NCBI GenBank assembly: GCA_964588725.1
Contig: CAZPQL010000082.1
Span: forward strand, 1 to 11,329
Length of the DNA stretch: 11,329 nt
Reading direction: 5' to 3'
Origin: UBA5972 sp964588725
Lineage (GTDB): Bacteria; Pseudomonadota; Alphaproteobacteria; Rhodobacterales; Rhodobacteraceae
Part shown: one piece after another, positions 8,180 to 11,329 of the stretch
How the letters are laid out: the number at the start of each line of letters is the position of its first letter
Numbering within the stretch: position 1 is the first letter of the stretch
The notes under the pieces: model-generated
What the model was told of the DNA's origin: nothing
What the model saw: only the letters and a program-made list of their open reading frames with translations
The model's database searches: none
Program-made: the position numbers and the translations under genes

Positions 8180-8255
8180 CCGGCCCGCGCAATCGCTGTA
8201 TGGCGAAAGTTTATTGCGTCCAAAGCAAGGCGCGCATCGTTCAGAGTCGGGCCGG
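8180..8255. repeat. nested inverted repeats just downstream of gatB
   Basis: Outer arms CCGGCCCG (8180-8187) and CGGGCCGG (8248-8255) are perfect 8-base complements 60 bases apart. Immediately inside the left arm, CGCAAT (8188-8193) pairs with ATTGCG (8213-8218), and within that CGC (8194-8196) can pair with GCG (8203-8205) over a TGTATG loop. The arrangement would stack two helices end to end. It could be a 3' untranslated structure of gatB or a small structured RNA; no T-run follows, so it is not a simple terminator. Confidence 0.45.
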
Positions 8256-8312
8256 CGACCGCGACTTCATGCACAATCAGAATAAACGCATTGATATTGT
8301 TGAATAATCGGC

Positions 8313-8334
8313 GTGTTATCCACGTAACTAACAC
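8313..8334. promoter_or_regulatory. operator-like dyad GTGTTA-N10-TAACAC
   Basis: Perfect 6+6 inverted repeat with a 10-base spacer, so half-site centres are 16 bases apart. A nested GTTA/TAAC pair shares part of it. It lies about 190 bases upstream of the DUF4177-like start, which is rather far for a simple operator. The bases TTATCCACG within it resemble a DnaA box at 8 of 9 positions, but a single box is weak evidence. Confidence 0.3.
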
Positions 8335-8435
8335 AACCTATGGTTACCACTAATACAGCATGTAGGGAATTTACCCGATGATGCCCCAAGAACTTGAATT
8401 CGTTGTTTCGAATACGATCATCGATTGTTTCCAAT

Positions 8436-8464
8436 TTGGGGTGTTAATTTTTTGGTAATAATAT
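8436..8464 (+). promoter_or_regulatory. possible promoter of the DUF4177-like gene
   Basis: TTGGGG (8436-8441), 17 bases, then TAATAT (8459-8464) in the most AT-rich stretch of the interval. Transcription would begin near 8471, leaving a leader of roughly 54 bases before the ATG at 8525. The match is only moderate. Confidence 0.3.
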
Positions 8465-8524
8465 CTTCTACTTAGCACCGAACTAAATGTCGTGGGGGCG
8501 ACTGTTTTGGGGAAGAGCCACGAT

Positions 8525-9019
8525 ATGGCAGACTTTGAATACAAGGTTGTTGCTGCACCTAAAAAGACCAAGGCCTTTAGGGGCGTGCGCGCGCACGAGG
8601 ATCAGTTCGCGCATGTTTTGATGGAAATCATGAATGAGCAGGCGTTGCACAACTGGGAATACCTGCGCGCCGAAAGCCTGCCGTGTGAGGAAAAAACCGG
8701 CCTGACAAGCCGGGTTGAATCCTATCAAAGCGTTCTGGTTTTTCGCCGTGCGATCGTGTCAGATCAAAAGTTCTTTGATATTCCGCCGACCCATCAACTT
8801 GAAGTGCATTCCATCGCCGAAGATGTCGTCGAAAGCGACGTCGTGTTTGCCTCCAGCCAACGCCCCAGTGTGGTCGCCAGTGTGGCCGAGGACACCGGCG
8901 ATGCCGAAGCACCAGCCGGTACAGGCGACGTGCTGTCGATCCTGCGCAGCCGCAAGGCCCGACAAGCGCGCGAAGACATGGACACCTACCCCGAGCACAT
9001 GAAACAGGCGGCTGAATAG
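8525..9019 (+). CDS. DUF4177-like small protein
   Basis: 164 residues from the ATG at 8525, chosen because GGGGAAGAG (8509-8517) sits 7 bases upstream; an in-frame ATG at 8492 lacks this. The N-terminal part (about 3-78) has the pattern of DUF4177: FEYKVVAAP at the start, a helix ending in NWEYLRAESLPCEE (43-56), then a strand YQSVLVFRRA (67-76). The rest (about 80-164) is rich in Asp, Glu, Ala and Val, probably flexible, and ends in a basic patch RSRKARQAR (141-149) and an acidic tail. No signal peptide or membrane segment. Function is unknown for the family. It stands alone, with a long AT-rich leader before it and a convergent BolA-like gene after it. Confidence 0.8.
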   Translation: MADFEYKVVAAPKKTKAFRGVRAHEDQFAHVLMEIMNEQALHNWEYLRAESLPCEEKTGLTSRVESYQSVLVFRRAIVSDQKFFDIPPTHQLEVHSIAEDVVESDVVFASSQRPSVVASVAEDTGDAEAPAGTGDVLSILRSRKARQAREDMDTYPEHMKQAAE

Positions 9020-9058
9020 CACCGTCGAATTTTCGATTTTCTTCTAGACGCGTATAGC

Positions 9059-9080
9059 AAAAGTCACCTTTTGTGGCGAC
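9059..9080 (-). terminator. likely intrinsic terminator of the BolA-like gene
   Basis: Read on the minus strand: GTCGCC, loop ACAAAA, GGTGAC (6 pairs including one G-T), followed at once by TTTT. It starts 3 bases after the BolA-like stop codon. The same hairpin on the plus strand lies about 40 bases after the DUF4177-like stop and is not followed by a T-run there. Confidence 0.5.
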
Positions 9081-9082
9081 AC

Positions 9083-9340
9083 CTACCCCGAGATATCCAG
9101 TGCCAGCGCGTGGATGCGCCCGACCAATTCAGGCGTCAAGGCCGCGTGCACAGCACGGTGGCGCGCGACACGCGACATATCAGCAAATACGTCAGCCCTG
9201 ATCATCACGTTGAAATGCGTCTCGCCGCCCTCGCGCCAGCCGCCGTGACCGCGATGCGATTCACTGTCGTCCACGACTTCCAAAGCGCGCGGCGTGAAGG
9301 TTTCTGTCAGTTTTCCGACGATTTCGTCTTTGATTGGCAC
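9083..9340 (-). CDS. bolA: BolA family protein
   Basis: 85 residues. BolA-like proteins bind [2Fe-2S] clusters together with monothiol glutaredoxins and take part in iron-sulfur trafficking and stress or morphology control. The family pattern is visible: an N-terminal helix starting IKDEIVGKL, then LEVVDDSESHRGHGG (20-34), THFNVMI (41-47) and RVARHRAVHAAL (57-68), a short class I fold. H29 and H32 of the SHRGH segment and H65 in the later helix are candidate cluster ligands. The start is GTG at 9340, with AGAGG 8 bases upstream; no in-frame ATG fits. It diverges from the J-domain gene over 105 bases. Confidence 0.92.
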   Translation of the reverse strand: MPIKDEIVGKLTETFTPRALEVVDDSESHRGHGGWREGGETHFNVMIRADVFADMSRVARHRAVHAALTPELVGRIHALALDISG

Positions 9341-9369
9341 TTTTTTTACCTCTGGTTTCCATTTCGCAC

Positions 9370-9397
9370 TTGGCGTGCCCGCCCAAAGGACTAAACT
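9370..9397 (+). promoter_or_regulatory. possible promoter of the J-domain gene
   Basis: TTGGCG (9370-9375), 16 bases, TAAACT (9392-9397), each matching the sigma-70 hexamers at four positions. An alternative -10 is the TTATATAAAA at 9421-9430, which is closer to the gene. Both lie in the 105-base divergent region shared with the BolA-like gene. Confidence 0.25.
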
Positions 9398-9445
9398 GTG
9401 TGATCCGAGTCGGAAAGTCGTTATATAAAAAGGATCGCTTCAAGC

Positions 9446-10108
9446 ATGGCGGGCAGCTCACCGTTCAATTTCGATATGTCGGTCTCGGCTGACAAAAAAC
9501 GCCGCGCGCGCGGGCGGCGCGGCATGTCCGGCGCTTTTGAAACCTCGTCGCGCGTTTGCGAACACGCCGCGTGTCAGCAGCCGGGTAAATACCGCGCCCC
9601 CAAACACCCCGACATCACAGATGAGTTTTTCTGGTTTTGTCTGGAGCACGTGCGCCAGTATAATTTGAAGTGGAATTTTTTCACCAATCATTCCGAGGAA
9701 GAGCTGGAAAAGCAATTCGCCGCCGACCGGGTGTGGGAACGCCCGACCAAACCGTTTGGCAAGGCGGGAGAAGGCGAAAAAGCCCGCGCCGGTGCTGAAG
9801 AAAAGGCATGGGCCCGTCTGGGCATCAACGACCCGATGGAAGTTCTGGGTTCCAACGCCACGATGAATCCGGGATCGGGGCGCGGCTCCACCCACGCGCG
9901 CCGCCTGCCAGCCACCGAACGCAAGGCGCTTGATATTCTGGAGGGCCGCGACCATTGGACCAAGGGCGAGTTGCGCAAGCAGTATAAATCGCTCGTCAAA
10001 GACCTGCACCCCGATATGAACGGCGGTATCCGCGACGACGAGGACCGCCTGCAGGAAGTGGTCTGGGCGTGGGAGCAGATCAAGGATAGCCGCTCGTTCA
10101 AGGACTAG
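9446..10108 (+). CDS. DnaJ-like protein with C-terminal J domain
   Basis: 220 residues. The J domain is at the C-terminus (about 157-220): ALDILE (161-166), helix II ELRKQYKSLVKDLHPD with the essential HPD at 188-190, and a following helix with WAWEQIKDS (208-215). J domains stimulate Hsp70 (DnaK) ATP hydrolysis. There is no G/F region, zinc-finger or substrate domain of classical DnaJ. The N-terminal part has a basic patch KKRRARGRR (17-25), then C38, C43, C65 and H68 (CX4C and CLEH), a possible small metal site. The middle (100-155) is rich in Ala, Gly and Lys/Glu and probably flexible. The ATG has AAAAAGGA (9427-9434) 11 bases upstream. The BolA - J-domain - cobS order is familiar from Rhodobacteraceae (from memory). 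The client is unknown. Confidence 0.9.
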   Translation: MAGSSPFNFDMSVSADKKRRARGRRGMSGAFETSSRVCEHAACQQPGKYRAPKHPDITDEFFWFCLEHVRQYNLKWNFFTNHSEEELEKQFAADRVWERPTKPFGKAGEGEKARAGAEEKAWARLGINDPMEVLGSNATMNPGSGRGSTHARRLPATERKALDILEGRDHWTKGELRKQYKSLVKDLHPDMNGGIRDDEDRLQEVVWAWEQIKDSRSFKD

Positions 10109-10139
10109 GACGCTGTGTCGCTCTTGCACCCTTGTGCAG

Positions 10140-10179
10140 TTTACGCCACTAAGCACTACGTAAAAACACCATTTTACGC
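10140..10179. promoter_or_regulatory. TTTACG repeats and dyad upstream of cobS
   Basis: A perfect dyad CGTAAAA (10159-10165), loop ACACCA, TTTTACG (10172-10178) lies 33 bases before the cobS ATG. A further direct copy, TTTACGC at 10140-10146, precedes it, so three TTTACG half-sites occur in 40 bases, the two same-strand copies 33 bases apart. The AT-rich stem and lack of a T-run argue for a protein-binding site rather than a terminator. Confidence 0.4.
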
Positions 10180-10211
10180 AGCACAGAATCACAGAGTACG
10201 GAACACGACCA

Positions 10212-11198
10212 ATGGCTGACGGATCAATCGACATGGCACCGGAACCCACCGAAAAAAAATCGGTACACGATCTTTTTGGCTTTGACACCGAAATGGAGGT
10301 CATGGCCTTTGCTGAGGCCACCGACCGTGTACCGCTGATCGACCCGACCTATAAATTTGACCCCGACACCACTTTGGCGATTCTTGCGGGATTCAACAAG
10401 AACCGCCGCGTAATGATCCAGGGCTATCACGGGACCGGAAAATCGACCCACATCGAACAGGTCGCGGCGCATCTGAACTGGCCCTGCGTGCGTGTCAATC
10501 TGGACAGCCACATCAGCCGGATCGACCTTATAGGCAAAGACGCGATCAAGCTGAAAGACGGCAAACAGATCACCGAATTTCAGGAAGGAATCCTGCCCTG
10601 GGCGCTACGTAATCCCGTGGCAATTGTGTTTGACGAATACGACGCCGGGCGCGCCGACGTGATGTTCGTGATTCAGCGGGTTCTGGAAGTGGACGGCAAG
10701 TTAACCTTGCTTGATCAGAACAAAATCATCACGCCGCACCCCTACTTTCGCCTGTTTGCCACATCAAACACCGTTGGCCTGGGCGACACGACCGGACTTT
10801 ATCACGGCACTCAGCAGATCAATCAGGGCCAGATGGACCGCTGGTCGCTGGTGGCGACACTGAACTATCTTTCGCATGACGCCGAACTACAAATTGTGCT
10901 GTCCAAAAACCCACATTACAATACCGACAAGGGCCGCAAGGTCATCAGCCAGATGGTCACGGTTGCAGATCTGTCGCGTACGGCTTTCATGCAGGGTGAT
11001 ATTTCTACCGTTATGTCACCGCGCACCGTGATCAACTGGGCACAAAACGCCGAGATTTTCAAAGACGTGGGATTCGCGTTTCGCCTGACGTTTCTCAATA
11101 AATGCGACGAGTTGGAACGCCAAACCGTGGCCGAATTTTACCAGCGCTGCTTTGACGAAGAACTGCCGGAAAGCGCGGCGAGCGTGAGCCTTGGCTAG
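10212..11198 (+). CDS. cobS: aerobic cobaltochelatase subunit CobS
   Basis: 328 residues. CobS is the AAA+ ATPase subunit of the CobNST chelatase, which inserts cobalt into hydrogenobyrinic acid a,c-diamide in the aerobic cobalamin pathway; it forms a ring with CobT that drives CobN. Visible parts: N-terminal segment (1-50) ending in DRVPLIDPTYKFDPDTT; Walker A GYHGTGKS at 71-78; Walker B IVFDEYD at 138-144; sensor-like FATSNT (182-187); GLYHGTQQINQGQMDRW (195-211); and a C-terminal helical lid with FLNKCDELER (294-303). Length and sequence are typical of Rhodobacteraceae CobS. The ATG has CGGAA 8 bases upstream; an ATG at 10233 is a less likely alternative. cobT commonly follows but does not start in the 131 bases left. 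No cobalamin riboswitch features are visible in the short leader. Confidence 0.97.
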   Translation: MADGSIDMAPEPTEKKSVHDLFGFDTEMEVMAFAEATDRVPLIDPTYKFDPDTTLAILAGFNKNRRVMIQGYHGTGKSTHIEQVAAHLNWPCVRVNLDSHISRIDLIGKDAIKLKDGKQITEFQEGILPWALRNPVAIVFDEYDAGRADVMFVIQRVLEVDGKLTLLDQNKIITPHPYFRLFATSNTVGLGDTTGLYHGTQQINQGQMDRWSLVATLNYLSHDAELQIVLSKNPHYNTDKGRKVISQMVTVADLSRTAFMQGDISTVMSPRTVINWAQNAEIFKDVGFAFRLTFLNKCDELERQTVAEFYQRCFDEELPESAASVSLG

Positions 11199-11200
11199 TG

Positions 11201-11252
11201 AACCTTCCCTCTCCCCGGCCTTCTCCCACGGGAAAGGGGGCGAAGGGTTTTC
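11201..11252 (+). terminator. imperfect hairpin after cobS, candidate terminator
   Basis: Just after the cobS stop, a pyrimidine-rich run (AACCTTCCC and CCTTCTCCC) faces a purine-rich run (GGGAAAGG and GGGGGCGAAGGGTT) and can fold into a long, interrupted hairpin that ends in TTTT (11248-11251). The central part CCTTCTC / GGAAAGG pairs with one bulge. Similar CT-rich/GA-rich palindromes occur as dispersed repeats in many bacterial genomes, so it may be a repeat copy. Confidence 0.4.
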
Positions 11253-11329
11253 CGTTCAGGCGCCTCCTCTTGGATTGAATGGGCTTGGCGCGTGAGACAA
11301 CCCCACGACAATCCGGCAGTGGCGTTGCT

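Larger units (their letters stand above)
8175..8524. other. 350-base non-coding interval between gatB and the DUF4177-like gene
   Basis: No convincing gene. The left part (to about 8280) is GC-rich and holds nested inverted repeats. The right part (about 8280-8480) is clearly AT-richer than anything else in the window and holds an operator-like dyad and promoter-like hexamers upstream of the gene at 8525. Short open frames here, including one on the minus strand from 8334, show no recognisable protein. Confidence 0.6.

Noticed and set aside
8316..8324. DnaA-box-like TTATCCACG as a replication origin
   Set aside because: A single near-match with no cluster of boxes and no origin-linked genes nearby.
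8026..8334. Minus-strand open frame of 102 codons across the gatB end and the following interval
   Set aside because: It starts with GTG without a clear ribosome site, overlaps gatB heavily and has no recognisable motif.
8830..8895. Short near-repeats inside the DUF4177-like gene (GACGTCGTC-like and CAGTGTGG copies)
   Set aside because: They are only two imperfect copies within coding sequence and fit the low-complexity Val/Ala/Asp composition there.
9020..9062. Terminator for the DUF4177-like gene on the plus strand
   Set aside because: The hairpin at 9063-9080 has no T-run on the plus strand; it fits the minus-strand BolA-like gene instead.

Overview
The window looks like a chromosomal segment of an alphaproteobacterium, most likely of the Roseobacter/Rhodobacteraceae group. 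The grounds are the fairly GC-rich coding sequence, the block of BolA-like protein, C-terminal J-domain protein and the CobS subunit of the aerobic cobalt chelatase in the form familiar from Rhodobacteraceae, and protein sequences that read like the versions found in that group. I see no phage, transposon, CRISPR, rRNA or tRNA. The content is mostly housekeeping and metabolic genes, and I do not find a convincing new multi-gene system.

Layout. (1) 1-1060, minus: the N-terminal 353 codons of a c-type di-heme cytochrome of the RoxA-like / cytochrome c peroxidase-like superfamily, cut by the window edge. (2) 1261-2238, plus: a Tat-exported metallo-beta-lactamase-fold hydrolase resembling methyl parathion hydrolase, divergent from the cytochrome. 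(3) 2247-3017, minus: a class I glutamine amidotransferase-like (peptidase C26, gamma-glutamyl-GABA hydrolase-like) enzyme, convergent with the hydrolase with only 8 bases between stop codons. (4) 3174-5735 and 5736-6491, plus: aminopeptidase N (pepN) followed with no gap by an SDR oxidoreductase of the YgfF-like type, surely co-transcribed. (5) 6663-8174, plus: gatB, preceded by a strong hairpin at 6512-6547. (6) 8175-8524: a 350-base non-coding interval with nested inverted repeats just after gatB and an AT-rich part with an operator-like dyad. (7) 8525-9019, plus: a DUF4177-like small protein. (8) 9083-9340, minus: a BolA-family protein with a GTG start and a likely intrinsic terminator. 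(9) 9446-10108, plus: a protein with a C-terminal J domain. (10) 10212-11198, plus: cobS, with a perfect dyad in its leader and a long imperfect hairpin after it.

How they work together. pepN and the SDR form a two-gene operon. The BolA-like gene and the J-domain gene diverge from a shared 105-base promoter region, and cobS follows the J-domain gene in the same direction after 103 bases. CobS supplies the ATPase that drives cobalt insertion into hydrogenobyrinic acid a,c-diamide during aerobic cobalamin synthesis; its partners CobT and CobN are not in the window. GatB is one subunit of the amidotransferase that makes Gln-tRNA(Gln) and/or Asn-tRNA(Asn). The most interesting parts are the exported hydrolase/cytochrome pair at the left end and several unexplained intergenic inverted repeats.
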